64,000 nucleotides of DNA from Cellulomonas sp. KH9 (GCF_900114185.1 NZ_FOSE01000002.1:373909-437908); one strand, 5' to 3'. Counted from the first letter of the stretch, positions 1 through 10,061 are shown. A program made the numbers and translations. The notes: generated from the sequence alone by a model not told the origin.

Positions 1-64
1 CGTTGCGGAGGTTGTGCTCCCGGGCGCCGCGGACCAGCAGACGGTCGGACAGAGGATCGGTCAC
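1..64 (-). CDS. uvrA: UvrA, excinuclease ABC subunit A (first 21 codons, cut by window edge)
   Basis: Read on the minus strand from a GTG at 62-64, the sequence gives 21 codons before the window ends. They include RLLVRGAREHNLRN, the characteristic start of UvrA, the ATPase that recognises DNA damage in nucleotide excision repair and loads UvrB. No Shine-Dalgarno sequence is visible. A TAGACT element lies 8 nt upstream, so the mRNA may be leaderless. uvrB is 7 kb away on the same strand, and in mycobacteria uvrA, an MBL hydrolase and uvrB are also close together. The fragment is short, but the match to the family N-terminus is very specific. Confidence 0.85.
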   Translation of the reverse strand, partial: MTDPLSDRLLVRGAREHNLRN

Positions 65-72
65 AGCCGACG

Positions 73-78
73 AGTCTA
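73..78 (-). promoter_or_regulatory. Candidate -10 element of uvrA
   Basis: TAGACT on the minus strand fits the actinobacterial -10 pattern TAnnnT and lies 8 nt from the uvrA GTG. No clear -35 is seen. The assignment rests on spacing. Confidence 0.4.
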
Positions 79-185
79 CGTCGGGCCACCGACAGTCGCA
101 CACGTGTTCGAGGTGCGCGATCGACGCCGGTGCGGTACCGCATCCGCACGCCCGACCCCGCGAGCGCCGTCGGGCCGAGCGGGCC

Positions 186-2087
186 ATGCTGAGGGCGATG
201 GTCGCGCCGAGCACACCGACGGGCGAGGACGGCCCGCCGGACGACCCCCCGGCGGGCGACCTCCTGCTGGACGGCCAGGTCCCCGTCGAGGAGTACGCCG
301 TGCTGGGCGACGGCCACTCCGCCGCCCTGGTGTCGCGGCACGGGTCGGTCGACTGGCTGTGCCTGCCGCGGTTCGACTCGGACGCCTGCTTCGCCGCGCT
401 CCTGGGCACGCCCGAGCACGGCCGATGGCTCCTGACGGTCCGGGACGCCGCCGCCGTGACCCGGCGGTACCGGGGCGACTCGTTCGTCCTCGAGACGACC
501 TACCGCACCGCGGGGGGCACGGCCGTCGCCACCGACGCCATGCCGTCGGGCGACGGACGCGCGGACCTGGTGCGCCGGCTGACCTGCACGGCCGGGGAGG
601 TCGAGGTCGAGCACGAGTGGGTGGTGCGCTTCGGGTACGGCGCCGTGCAGCCGTGGGTGCGCCACGAGGACGACGCCGACGGCTGCGACACGATCCGCGC
701 GGTGGCGGGCCCCGACTCGCTGGTGCTGCGCGGCGACCGCCTCCCCCGCGCCGACGGACGCCGCCACCGCGACCGGTTCACGCTGCACGCGGGGCAGAGC
801 GTCGAGCTGTCGCTCACGTGGGTCCACTCGTGGCAGCCGGTGCCGCCGCGCCTGCCGGTGAGCGGCCGGGTCGACACGACGGCGGTCCGCTGGGGCCTGT
901 GGGCGCGCGACTGCGGGTACGACGGCCCGTACCGGGAGGCGGTCGTCCGCTCGCTGCTCGTGCTGCGCCTGCTGACCGACGCCACCACCGGGGGCATCGT
1001 CGCGGCGCCGACGACGTCGCTGCCCGAGACCCCGGGCGGCGAGCGCAACTGGGACTACCGGTACTGCTGGCTGCGGGACGCCGCGTTCACGCTCGAGGCG
1101 CTCCTGGAGCAGGGGTTCCGCGACGAGGCGACCCAGTGGCGGGACTGGCTGGCCCGGGCCGTGGCGGGCGACCCGCGGGACCTGCAGATCATGTACCGGC
1201 TGGACGGCGGGCGCCGCCTGCCGGAGACGCACCTCGGCCACCTGCCGGGGTACGCGGGCTCGCGCCCGGTGCGCCGGGGCAACGGCGCGGTGCGGCAGGT
1301 GCAGCACGACGTGCTCGGCGTGGTCATGTCGGCGCTGGCGATGGCCCGGGACGCGGGTCTCGCCGAGACGTCCGACACGTGGTCGCTGCAGCGTCGGCTC
1401 GTCGACGACCTGGCGCGCCACTGGCGGGAGCCGGACCGCGGCATCTGGGAGGTGCGCGGCGAGCCCCGGCACTTCACGCACTCGAAGGTGATGACGTGGG
1501 TCGCGCTCGACCGCGCGGTGCAGGCCGTCGAGCAGCACGGCCTGCCCGGCCCCGTCGAGCGCTGGCGCCGCACCCGCGACGAGGTCCGCACCGACGTCCT
1601 CGCCCACGGGTGGTCCGACGCGCGCGGCAGCTTCGTGCAGCACTACGGGGCGGAGCACGCCGACGCCTCGCTGCTGCAGCTGGTCCTGGTGGGGTTCGTG
1701 CCCGCGGACGGACCGCACGCGCGCGGGACGGTCGCCGCGGTCCGCGAGGAGCTGGAGGTCGGGCCGGGGCTGCTGCGCCGGTACCGCACGGAGCGCACGG
1801 ACGACGGGCTGCACGGCGACGAGGCCGCGTTCCTCGCGTGCTCCTTCTGGCTCGCCGACGCCCTGGCCCGGGGGAACGACGTCGACGGCGCCCGCCGGGT
1901 GCTCGACGCGGTGGTGCCGCTGGCCAACGACGTGGGCCTGCTCGCCGAGCAGTACGACCCCGTCGGCCGGCACATGCGGGGCAACGTGCCGCAGGCGCTC
2001 TCGCACCTGGCGCTCGTCCGCGCGGCGCACAGCCACGCGGCGGCGGCCCGGCGCGCGGCCGCGGGGGCGGCGGCGGTGACCCCGTGA
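186..2087 (+). CDS. Glycoside hydrolase family 15 protein (glucoamylase/trehalase-like)
   Basis: A cytosolic protein of 633 residues with no signal peptide. The N-terminal part (about residues 20-300) is the beta-sandwich region and the rest is the alpha/alpha barrel typical of bacterial GH15 enzymes, which release glucose from alpha-glucans or trehalose. Visible motifs are NWDYRYCWLRDAAFTLEALL near residue 290, THSKVMTWVALDRAV near 440 and, near the C-terminus, YDPVGRHMRGNVPQALSHLA, which matches the family's GNxPQAxSH motif. Actinobacterial members include trehalases, so the substrate cannot be fixed from sequence. The start is uncertain: ATG 186 and ATG 198 are both in frame, with only weak ribosome sites. 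The stop overlaps the GTG of the next gene by 4 bp. Confidence 0.85.
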   Translation: MLRAMVAPSTPTGEDGPPDDPPAGDLLLDGQVPVEEYAVLGDGHSAALVSRHGSVDWLCLPRFDSDACFAALLGTPEHGRWLLTVRDAAAVTRRYRGDSFVLETTYRTAGGTAVATDAMPSGDGRADLVRRLTCTAGEVEVEHEWVVRFGYGAVQPWVRHEDDADGCDTIRAVAGPDSLVLRGDRLPRADGRRHRDRFTLHAGQSVELSLTWVHSWQPVPPRLPVSGRVDTTAVRWGLWARDCGYDGPYREAVVRSLLVLRLLTDATTGGIVAAPTTSLPETPGGERNWDYRYCWLRDAAFTLEALLEQGFRDEATQWRDWLARAVAGDPRDLQIMYRLDGGRRLPETHLGHLPGYAGSRPVRRGNGAVRQVQHDVLGVVMSALAMARDAGLAETSDTWSLQRRLVDDLARHWREPDRGIWEVRGEPRHFTHSKVMTWVALDRAVQAVEQHGLPGPVERWRRTRDEVRTDVLAHGWSDARGSFVQHYGAEHADASLLQLVLVGFVPADGPHARGTVAAVREELEVGPGLLRRYRTERTDDGLHGDEAAFLACSFWLADALARGNDVDGARRVLDAVVPLANDVGLLAEQYDPVGRHMRGNVPQALSHLALVRAAHSHAAAARRAAAGAAAVTP

Positions 2088-2809
2088 TCGCGCGGCCCGC
2101 CGGTCCGTGCACGGACCACGTCGACCCCGGGGGCCCCAGCGCGGTGCGGGTGCTGGACGACGCGGAGCTCCGCACCGCGTCCGTCGGGCCGATGGACAAC
2201 GACGCCTACCTGCTCACGTGCCGCGCCACGGGCGCCCAGCTGCTCGTCGACGCCCCCGCGGACCCCGACCGGCTGCTGGCCCTCGTCCGGGAGGGCTCGC
2301 CGTCGGCACGGCTCGACACCGTGGTGGTCACCCACCGGCACGGCGACCACCTGGGTGCGCTGGCCTCCGTCGTGGCCGTGACGGGGGCCCGGGTCGCCGC
2401 GGGCGTCGCCGACGCGGACGCGATCGAGGACGCGACCGGCTGCAAGGTCGCGGTGCGCCTGCGCCACGGCGACCACGTCCGGGTCGGCGCGCTGGTCCTC
2501 GACGTCGTGGCGCTGCGCGGCCACACCCCGGGGTCGGTGGCCCTGGCGCTGACCGAGGGCCCGCAGGCGCGGACGCCCGGGGCCGTGGCCGGGCGCACGC
2601 ACCTGTTCACGGGGGACTCGCTGTTCCCCGGCGGCGTGGGCAGCACGCAGGGCGACCCCGCGCGGTTCGCGCGGCTGCTCGCTGACGTCACCTCGCGCGT
2701 CGTCGACCGGTACGGGGACGGCACCTGCGTCCACCCGGGCCACGGCGAGGCGACGACCCTGGGCGAACAGCGCCCCCACCTCCCCGCGTGGGCCTCCCGC
2801 GGCTGGTGA
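2084..2809 (+). CDS. MBL-fold metallo-hydrolase
   Basis: A 241-residue metallo-beta-lactamase-fold hydrolase. The zinc motif is THRHGDHLGAL (HxHxDH, about residues 84-94), followed by RGHTPGSV, FTGDSLF and a late CVHPGHGEATT that supply the other metal ligands. The order resembles glyoxalase II-like members, and a homologue (Rv1637c) sits beside uvrA in M. tuberculosis. The GTG start overlaps the GH15 stop as GTGA, so the two genes are probably translationally coupled. The substrate is unknown; a thioester such as an S-acyl mycothiol would fit the family but is speculation. Confidence 0.85.
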   Translation: MIARPAGPCTDHVDPGGPSAVRVLDDAELRTASVGPMDNDAYLLTCRATGAQLLVDAPADPDRLLALVREGSPSARLDTVVVTHRHGDHLGALASVVAVTGARVAAGVADADAIEDATGCKVAVRLRHGDHVRVGALVLDVVALRGHTPGSVALALTEGPQARTPGAVAGRTHLFTGDSLFPGGVGSTQGDPARFARLLADVTSRVVDRYGDGTCVHPGHGEATTLGEQRPHLPAWASRGW

Positions 2810-2812
2810 CCC

Positions 2813-3976
2813 TCAGTCCTCCGGCGGGCCCAGCACCGAGGTCGCGACGGTCGCGTGCGCCGACTCGTCGTCCGACGGGTGGTAGATCCCCGCCAGCACG
2901 TCGCGGTACAGCCGGGCGAGCTCGCTGCCCGTGAAGTACGCCCCGCCGCCGGACACGCGCAGCGCGAGGTCCACGACGACGCGTGCCGTCTCGGTGGCCC
3001 GCACCTTGAGCCCCACGAGCTGCGCGAACCACCGCGCGCCGTGGTCCGCCTGCTCGTCGACGTCGCGCGCCAGGGCGAACACCTGCAGCTCGGCCCCGTC
3101 CTGGGCGAGCGCCGCGTCCGCGATGCGCCAGCGGATGTCGGGGTCCTGCGCGTACGACCGGCCGCCGTGCTTGAGCGACGTGCGCCGCCGGGCGTGCCCG
3201 ACGCCGAGCTCGAGCGCCCGGCGCCCGATGCCCGTGTACACGGCCGCCAGCAACGTCTCGAAGACGGCGAACAGCGCGAACACGAACGGGTCCGCCGACG
3301 GTCCCGGCGGCAGCCTCCGGTAGACGCGGTCCGCCGGCGCGTACGCGCCGTCCAGCACGGTGGTGGCCGACTGGGTCGCGCGCATGCCGAGCGTGTCCCA
3401 GTCGTCGCGCGCCTGGACGCCACCGTCCTGCCGGGCGACGACGCCGTGCACGAGGCGCGGGTCGGCCGGGTCGGAGTCGTCCAGGCCGAACGTCGCGAGC
3501 CGCGTCCAGACCGGCGACAGCGACGTGAAGATCTTCGTGCCGTGGTACCGGTAGCCGCCGTCGGGCTGCGGCACGGCCCGGGTGCGGGACCCGAACATCA
3601 CCAGGTCGTTGCCCGCCTCGGAGTTGCCGAACGCGTACACCTCCCCCGCGGCCGCGTCCTGCAGCACGAACTCCACGGAGTCGTCGCCGCGGGCCACCAG
3701 GAGCGCGGCCAGGCCGGTGACGACGAGGTGCATGTTGACGGCCAGTGCCGTGGCCGGCGCGGCTGCCGCGAGCCGGACCTGCTCGCGCGCCACCTCCTCG
3801 AGGGTGAGCCCGGCACCGCCGAGACGCTCGGGCACGAACGCCCGCAGGTACCCGGCCGCCACGAGGTCGGCGAGGTCGTCGTGGGGGAAGGTGTTGTCGC
3901 GGTCGTGCGCGTCCGCGCGCGCGTGGACCCGGGCGAGCAGGTCGTCGGAGAGCAGGGTGCGCAGCCGCCGCGTCAT
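2813..3976 (-). CDS. Acyl-CoA dehydrogenase family protein
   Basis: A 387-residue flavoprotein of the acyl-CoA dehydrogenase fold. The N-terminal helical part contains FVPERLGGAGLTLEEVAREQ, the middle beta domain has YHGTKIFTSL and WDTLGMRATQSATTVLDG, and the C-terminal helical bundle follows. The middle-domain motif is the one that packs on FAD. I chose ATG 3976, where family similarity begins; the frame stays open to 4096, but that extension is low-complexity. It converges on the MBL gene with a 3-bp gap. The substrate is unknown. The sequence also resembles the DszC/flavin-dependent monooxygenase branch, so oxidation of something other than an acyl-CoA is possible. Confidence 0.8.
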   Translation of the reverse strand: MTRRLRTLLSDDLLARVHARADAHDRDNTFPHDDLADLVAAGYLRAFVPERLGGAGLTLEEVAREQVRLAAAAPATALAVNMHLVVTGLAALLVARGDDSVEFVLQDAAAGEVYAFGNSEAGNDLVMFGSRTRAVPQPDGGYRYHGTKIFTSLSPVWTRLATFGLDDSDPADPRLVHGVVARQDGGVQARDDWDTLGMRATQSATTVLDGAYAPADRVYRRLPPGPSADPFVFALFAVFETLLAAVYTGIGRRALELGVGHARRRTSLKHGGRSYAQDPDIRWRIADAALAQDGAELQVFALARDVDEQADHGARWFAQLVGLKVRATETARVVVDLALRVSGGGAYFTGSELARLYRDVLAGIYHPSDDESAHATVATSVLGPPED

Positions 3977-4076
3977 CGGCCGTCCCGGACCGGGCGAAGG
4001 GTCGTGGTCGTGGTCATACGCCCACTGTGCCACCGCGACCGGAGCCGGCCCGTGGCGGGCGTGCTTTCCGCTGCGG

Positions 4077-4082
4077 CAGGAT
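4077..4082 (+). promoter_or_regulatory. Candidate -10 element, YciI gene
   Basis: CAGGAT lies exactly 6 nt upstream of ATG 4089, with no Shine-Dalgarno between them. This is the layout expected for a leaderless mRNA. Confidence 0.35.
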
Positions 4083-4088
4083 GCGGTC

Positions 4089-4379
4089 ATGAGCATCTTC
4101 GCGGTCCGCTACACCTACGACGAGCGGACCGCGGTCCGCGACGCCGTCCGCCCCGAGCACCGGGCGTGGCTGGCGCAGCAGGCCGAGGACGGCGTGCTGC
4201 TCGGGTCGGGCCCGTTCACCGACGGCGACCCCGGTGCGCTCCTGGTGCTCCGCGCGGACGACGAGGCGGCCGTGCGCGGCGTGCTCGCGCGGGACCCGTT
4301 CGCACGCGAGGGGCTCGTCGCGGCGACCGACGTGCGCGGGTGGGACCTGGTCCTGGGCCCCTGGTCCGCGACGTCCTGA
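4089..4379 (+). CDS. YciI family protein
   Basis: A 96-residue protein covering the whole YciI domain, a ferredoxin-like fold. It starts SIFAVRYTY, has an early HRAWLAQQ helix and the GVLLGSGPFTDGDPGALLVL segment typical of the family, where His and Asp residues line a putative active site. Members are thought to be small isomerases or hydrolases of unsettled function. It is divergent from the acyl-CoA dehydrogenase gene and convergent with the TerC pair. No ribosome site is visible; see the -10 element 6 nt upstream. The family call is good; a specific role cannot be given. Confidence 0.8.
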   Translation: MSIFAVRYTYDERTAVRDAVRPEHRAWLAQQAEDGVLLGSGPFTDGDPGALLVLRADDEAAVRGVLARDPFAREGLVAATDVRGWDLVLGPWSATS

Positions 4380-4408
4380 GCCGGACCCCCTGAGCCGGGA
4401 CCGTCGGC

Positions 4409-4433
4409 GCCCGCGGCCTGCACGTCCGCGGGC
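4409..4433. terminator. Hairpin between convergent YciI and TerC genes
   Basis: GCCCGCGG (4409-4416) and CCGCGGGC (4426-4433) form an 8-bp stem with a 9-nt loop. It lies between two convergent genes and could end transcription from both sides. There is no T-run, as is common in this GC range. Confidence 0.5.
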
Positions 4434-4441
4434 CCGGTGCG

Positions 4442-5485
4442 TCAGGAGGCGCCCGGCCCGTCCGGACGCTGCTCGGGCGCGGGGGGCGGGAGGCGGCGCG
4501 CCGCCGCCAGGTCGTGCCGGGCGCGCACGAGGCTGGCCACCGTGGCGACCGCCAGTGCGCCCGCGATGACCGTGAGCGAGACCCACGTGGGCACCTCGGG
4601 CGCCCACGGGACCGGCTCGCCGCCGTTGACGAACCCCAGCGAGTTCGTGGCGAGCGCCTCGAGCACCAGCTTGACGCCGATGAACGCGAGGATCGCCGCG
4701 AGCCCGTACGGCAGGTACACCAGCCGGTCGAGCAGCCCGCCGAGCAGGAAGTACAGCTGGCGCAGCCCCATGAGCGCGAACACGTTGGTCGTGAAGACGA
4801 TGAACGGGTCGTGCGTCAGCCCGAAGATCGCGGGGATCGAGTCGAACGCGAACAGCACGTCCGTGGTCCCGATCGCCACGAACACGACGACGAGCGGCGT
4901 GAACACGCGGCGGCCCTCGTGGACGGTGCGCACGCGCCCGCCGTCGTACGTCGGCGACATCGGCAGCACGCGTCGCAGGCCGCGCACCAGCCGGTTCTCC
5001 TCGTACGGCTCGTCGCCGGAGCCCGCGCCCTCCCGCAGCAGCCGCACGGCCGTCCACACCAGGAACGCCCCGAAGAGGTAGAAGACCCAGGTGTAGCGCT
5101 CGATGAGCGCGGCGCCCGCCAGGATGAAGGCGCCGCGCAGGACGAGCGCCACGATGATCCCCACCATGAGCACGCGCTGCTGCTGCTCGCGGGGCACCGC
5201 GAAGCTGGACATGATCAGCAGGAAGACGAACAGGTTGTCGACCGACAGGCTGTACTCGGTCAACCAGCCCGCGACGAACTCCCCCGCCGGGGCGGGCCCG
5301 CCCACCAGGGCCACCAGCCCGGCGAACACGAGCGCCAGGCCGACGTAGACCAGCACCCACACGACGCTCTCGCGCACCGACGGCACGTGCGGCCGCCGGC
5401 GCACGAGCGCGAGGTCGAGCAGCAGGATCGCCACGAGGGCGACGAGCGACGCCGCCTGGAAGGCGGCGGGCAGCTCGTGCGTCAC
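4442..5485 (-). CDS. TerC/Alx family integral membrane protein (second gene of pair)
   Basis: A 347-residue multi-spanning membrane protein of the TerC/Alx family. The signature YSLSVDNLFVFLLIMSSF lies near residue 80, and FAFDSIPAIFGLTHDPFIVF near 215; both contain the conserved acidic residues in membrane segments. Family members act in manganese export, often supplying Mn-dependent or exported proteins. The GTG start overlaps the stop of the upstream TerC gene (GTGA), so it is co-translated and should share the riboswitch found in front of that gene. The C-terminus is Pro-rich (PPPAPEQRPDGPG) and probably disordered. Confidence 0.9.
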   Translation of the reverse strand: MTHELPAAFQAASLVALVAILLLDLALVRRRPHVPSVRESVVWVLVYVGLALVFAGLVALVGGPAPAGEFVAGWLTEYSLSVDNLFVFLLIMSSFAVPREQQQRVLMVGIIVALVLRGAFILAGAALIERYTWVFYLFGAFLVWTAVRLLREGAGSGDEPYEENRLVRGLRRVLPMSPTYDGGRVRTVHEGRRVFTPLVVVFVAIGTTDVLFAFDSIPAIFGLTHDPFIVFTTNVFALMGLRQLYFLLGGLLDRLVYLPYGLAAILAFIGVKLVLEALATNSLGFVNGGEPVPWAPEVPTWVSLTVIAGALAVATVASLVRARHDLAAARRLPPPAPEQRPDGPGAS

Positions 5486-6543
5486 GGCCGGCCCTCGGAC
5501 CCGCTCTCGTCGTGCGCCGGGTCGGCCGCCAGACCGTGCGTCGCGCCGCGCGCCTCCTCGAGTGCACGTGCCGCCTCGTCCTTGCGGGTTCGCCGCAGCG
5601 ACAGGACGGTCGTCACCAGGAGCGTGCCGACGATCACCCCGAGGGAGACCCAGGTGTTGATCTCGGGCACGACGGTGATGTGCTCACCCCCGTTGATGAA
5701 CGGCACCTCGTTGGTGTGCATCGCGTGGATGAGGAGCTTGATGCCGATGAAGCCCAGGATCACGCCGAGGCCGTAGGACAGGTAGACGAGCTTGTCGAGC
5801 AGTCCGTCGATGAGGAAGAACAGCTGGCGCAGGCCCAGCAGGGAGAACGCGTTCGCCGCGAAGACCAGGAACGTCTCCTGCGTGAGCCCGAAGATCGCCG
5901 GGATCGAGTCGACCGCGAAGATGATGTCGGCGGTACCGATCGCGACCATGACGATGAGCATCGGCGTCATGTACCGCTTGCCGTCGCGCCGCACCACCAT
6001 CTTGTCGCCGACGTAGTCGTCGGTCGTGGGGAACGCGCGCCGCGTCCAGCGCAGCACCGCGTTCTCGTGGTACTCCTCCTCGTCCGCGCTCCCCGCGCGG
6101 ATCTGCGTCCACGCGGTGTAGAGCAGGAAGGCCCCGAACAGGTAGAAGATCGCGCTGAAGCGCTCGATGAAGGCGGCGCCGACGAAGATGAACACCGTCC
6201 GCAGGACCAGCGCGATGGTGATGCCGATGAGCAGCACCTTCTGCTGGTAGAGCCGCGGCACCCGGAAGCTCGCCATGATGAGGACGAAGACGAACAGGTT
6301 GTCGACCGACAGGCTCTTCTCCGTCACGTACCCGGCGAAGTACTCCGCGCCGTAGGTCGTGCCCCACACGACCCAGACCACCACGCCGAAGACGAGCGCG
6401 ACCGCGACGTACCCGGCCGACCACCAGGCCGACTCGCGCAGGGTCGGCTCGTGCGGCGAACGCACGTGGCCGATGTAGTCGACCGCGAGCATGACGACGA
6501 TGAGACCGACGGTGACGGCCCACACCCAGGGCTGAACATCCAC
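5482..6543 (-). CDS. TerC/Alx family integral membrane protein (riboswitch-controlled)
   Basis: A 353-residue TerC-type membrane protein with about eight predicted membrane segments. KSLSVDNLFVFVLIMASF and FAVDSIPAIFGLTQETFLVF are the paired signature motifs. The frame is open further upstream to 6720, but the start is fixed by a strong ribosome site, GGAGGT, 7 nt before GTG 6543. The upstream stretch is noncoding: it folds as a yybP-ykoY manganese aptamer. Manganese control plus family membership point to Mn homeostasis (export or supply to exoenzymes). It is the first gene of a two-gene operon with a 4-bp overlap. Confidence 0.93.
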   Translation of the reverse strand: MDVQPWVWAVTVGLIVVMLAVDYIGHVRSPHEPTLRESAWWSAGYVAVALVFGVVVWVVWGTTYGAEYFAGYVTEKSLSVDNLFVFVLIMASFRVPRLYQQKVLLIGITIALVLRTVFIFVGAAFIERFSAIFYLFGAFLLYTAWTQIRAGSADEEEYHENAVLRWTRRAFPTTDDYVGDKMVVRRDGKRYMTPMLIVMVAIGTADIIFAVDSIPAIFGLTQETFLVFAANAFSLLGLRQLFFLIDGLLDKLVYLSYGLGVILGFIGIKLLIHAMHTNEVPFINGGEHITVVPEINTWVSLGVIVGTLLVTTVLSLRRTRKDEAARALEEARGATHGLAADPAHDESGSEGRP

Positions 6544-6550
6544 GAGACAG

Positions 6551-6582
6551 ACCTCCGGAGAGTACGACTGATGACCGGAGGT
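6551..6582 (-). promoter_or_regulatory. Switching helix: anti-Shine-Dalgarno / Shine-Dalgarno of the TerC riboswitch
   Basis: On the mRNA, ACCTCCGG (6582 down to 6575) and CCGGAGGT (6558 down to 6551) are perfect 8-bp complements separated by 16 nt. The second copy contains the ribosome site of the TerC gene. The first copy is also the 3' strand of the aptamer's closing stem. The two pairings exclude each other. With Mn bound, the closing stem would form and free the ribosome site; without it, the site would be masked. Confidence 0.85.
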
Positions 6583-6696
6583 CTCTTCCGCCAGCGCTGA
6601 CTCCACCCGGTGCGGGTCGTGCGCGCGGCCGACGCACCGGGCCGGCAACGCTGGCGACCGTGATGACGATGACGTCGTGGGGAGTACTCCCCTCCG
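6575..6696 (-). promoter_or_regulatory. yybP-ykoY manganese riboswitch aptamer
   Basis: On the minus strand the closing stem is CGGAGG (6696-6691) paired with CCTCCG (6581-6576). It is followed on the 5' side by GGGGAGTA, the family's L1 loop, and preceded on the 3' side by AAGAGACC, close to the L3 consensus GCAAGACC. Between them, GCCAGCG and CGCTGGC form the third stem, extended by a CCCGGTGC/GCACCGGG arm, and GACG-tcat-CGTC fits the short second stem. This matches the known Mn2+-sensing class, found in front of TerC/Alx genes in other bacteria. A covariance-model search (Rfam RF00080) would settle it. Confidence 0.9.
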
Positions 6697-6702
6697 CCGA
6701 GA

Positions 6703-6708
6703 ACTATA
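6703..6708 (-). promoter_or_regulatory. -10 element of the riboswitch-TerC transcript
   Basis: TATAGT lies 6 nt upstream of the first base of the aptamer stem, so transcription should begin at or next to the aptamer. No good -35 is seen. Confidence 0.6.
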
Positions 6709-6779
6709 GGTGACGCCCACGCCTCGCGCCGCGCGGCGCCCGCGCCGTGGACGGCACCGCCGGCGCGCGACCAGAACGC

Positions 6780-7217
6780 TCAGACCAGGCAGAACTCGTT
6801 GCCCTCGGGGTCCCGCATGACGATCCAGAACCCCTGGAGCTCGTCGTCGTGCTCGCGGACCCGCGAGGCCCCGAGCGCCTCCAGCTCCCCCGCCCGCGCA
6901 CGGATCTCGTCGGCCCGACGCTCACCGGGACGGGCGGGCGCGCCGGGCAGCCCGACGTCGAGGTGCACCCGGTTCTTCGCCGTCTTCCCCTCCGGCACCT
7001 TCTGCAGGAAGATCCGCGGTCCGGAGCCCTCGGGGTCGACGATCGCGTTCGCGTCGTTCCAGCGCTCCTCCGGCAGCCCCCACGCGCGCAACGTCTCCTC
7101 CCAGGAGGCGAAGCCCTCCGGCGGCGCCTCGCGGACGTACCCCAGTGCCTCCTGCCAGAAGACCCCGAGCGCGAAGGGGTCGTGGGCGTCGAACACGATC
7201 TGCAGCCTGCGGTCCAT
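6780..7217 (-). CDS. VOC (glyoxalase/bleomycin resistance) family protein
   Basis: A 145-residue protein with the paired beta-alpha-beta-beta-beta halves of the VOC superfamily. The first module starts LQIVFDAHDPFALGVFWQEA, and the second contains VHLDVGLPG and ends WIVMRDPEGNEFCLV, which includes the typical DPEGNEFCL motif. ATG 7217 is chosen because AGGAGGAGC lies just upstream; an in-frame start 12 codons earlier has no such site. Many proteins of this subgroup (glyoxalase-like, DUF6-style repeats of metal-poor VOC) have no known reaction, and the metal ligands are not obvious here. It lies between the TerC operon and uvrB on the same strand. Confidence 0.8.
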   Translation of the reverse strand: MDRRLQIVFDAHDPFALGVFWQEALGYVREAPPEGFASWEETLRAWGLPEERWNDANAIVDPEGSGPRIFLQKVPEGKTAKNRVHLDVGLPGAPARPGERRADEIRARAGELEALGASRVREHDDELQGFWIVMRDPEGNEFCLV

Positions 7218-7269
7218 CGGTGCTCCTCCTCGGGACGTGCCCGGCCGGTCCACCGCGGTCGCGGTGCGC

Positions 7270-9372
<2,103 letters not shown>

Positions 9373-9378
9373 GAGGAC

Positions 9379-9384
9379 ACCGTA
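9379..9384 (-). promoter_or_regulatory. -10 element of uvrB (leaderless layout)
   Basis: TACGGT on the minus strand with a 6-nt spacer to ATG 9372 and no ribosome site. A transcription start at the A of the ATG is expected. Confidence 0.5.
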
Positions 9385-9437
9385 CGTCGCACCACCGACA
9401 ACGACCCGACGACCCCGTGGGGGCGGCCGGCGGCGGG

Positions 9438-9884
9438 TCAGTCCCCGCTGAACGACACGTACGCCGCGGGGTCCGCCGTCGACAGCATCGACGCGTAGCG
9501 GTCCATGAACGCCCGGTAGGCGCTGAAGCCGACCACCCGGCGCTTGGCCATGGGCACCAGCGCGCTCATGCCGGACGACTTCACGACGTAGCTGGTGATG
9601 AGCGTGCGCACGGTCACCCGACCGACGGCACGGTCCACCTCGACGTCGAAGAACAGCACCGGCTCGCTGGTCTCCCGGGTCATGTCCCGGATCGACACCG
9701 ACACCTTGTTCGCGCTGCGCTCACCCACCCGCAGCCAGCCGCTCTCGTCCTCGACCGCGGCGACCGCCTGGGCCACCATGTCCAGCACCTGCGTCGCCGA
9801 CAGCGCACCGGTGGCCACCGACATCGAGGCCTTGGACTGCAGCGGGCGCGCCTCCCACCCGCTACCGACCGACTGCTGGGCCAT
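9438..9884 (-). CDS. Conserved-looking protein of unknown function
   Basis: A 148-residue soluble protein that I do not recognise. ATG 9884 is supported by GGAGGA at good spacing; the frame is open further upstream but lacks a start site there. It has no signal peptide or membrane segment. The N-terminal half looks helical ([17 protein letters not shown]), followed by alternating beta-type segments ([30 protein letters not shown]) and a late basic stretch [19 protein letters not shown]. The beta-rich core after a helix suggests a small alpha/beta lipocalin-like or SRPBCC-like fold, but this is only an impression. It lies between coaE and uvrB on the same strand. Confidence 0.75.
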   Translation of the reverse strand: MAQQSVGSGWEARPLQSKASMSVATGALSATQVLDMVAQAVAAVEDESGWLRVGERSANKVSVSIRDMTRETSEPVLFFDVEVDRAVGRVTVRTLITSYVVKSSGMSALVPMAKRRVVGFSAYRAFMDRYASMLSTADPAAYVSFSGD

Positions 9885-10061
9885 CGTTCCTCCGGCTACG
9901 TTGCCCGGGTCCGCCCGACGCGGCCCCCGGGACACGCTCGTCGCGCGTCCGTCCGAGTGATCGGCGTCCGAACCGTACTGCTCGCGTGGACGGCCGTTCA
10001 ATTCACCCGAAGGAATGACGGGTACTGCGCGGGACGGGGGACCTTCGTCCTGCAGCGCACG

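Noticed and set aside
3977..4017. An upstream ATG at 4017 giving a Thr-rich N-terminus for the acyl-CoA dehydrogenase
   Set aside because: That frame reads MTTTTTLRPVRDGR and then stops; it is not in frame with the enzyme.
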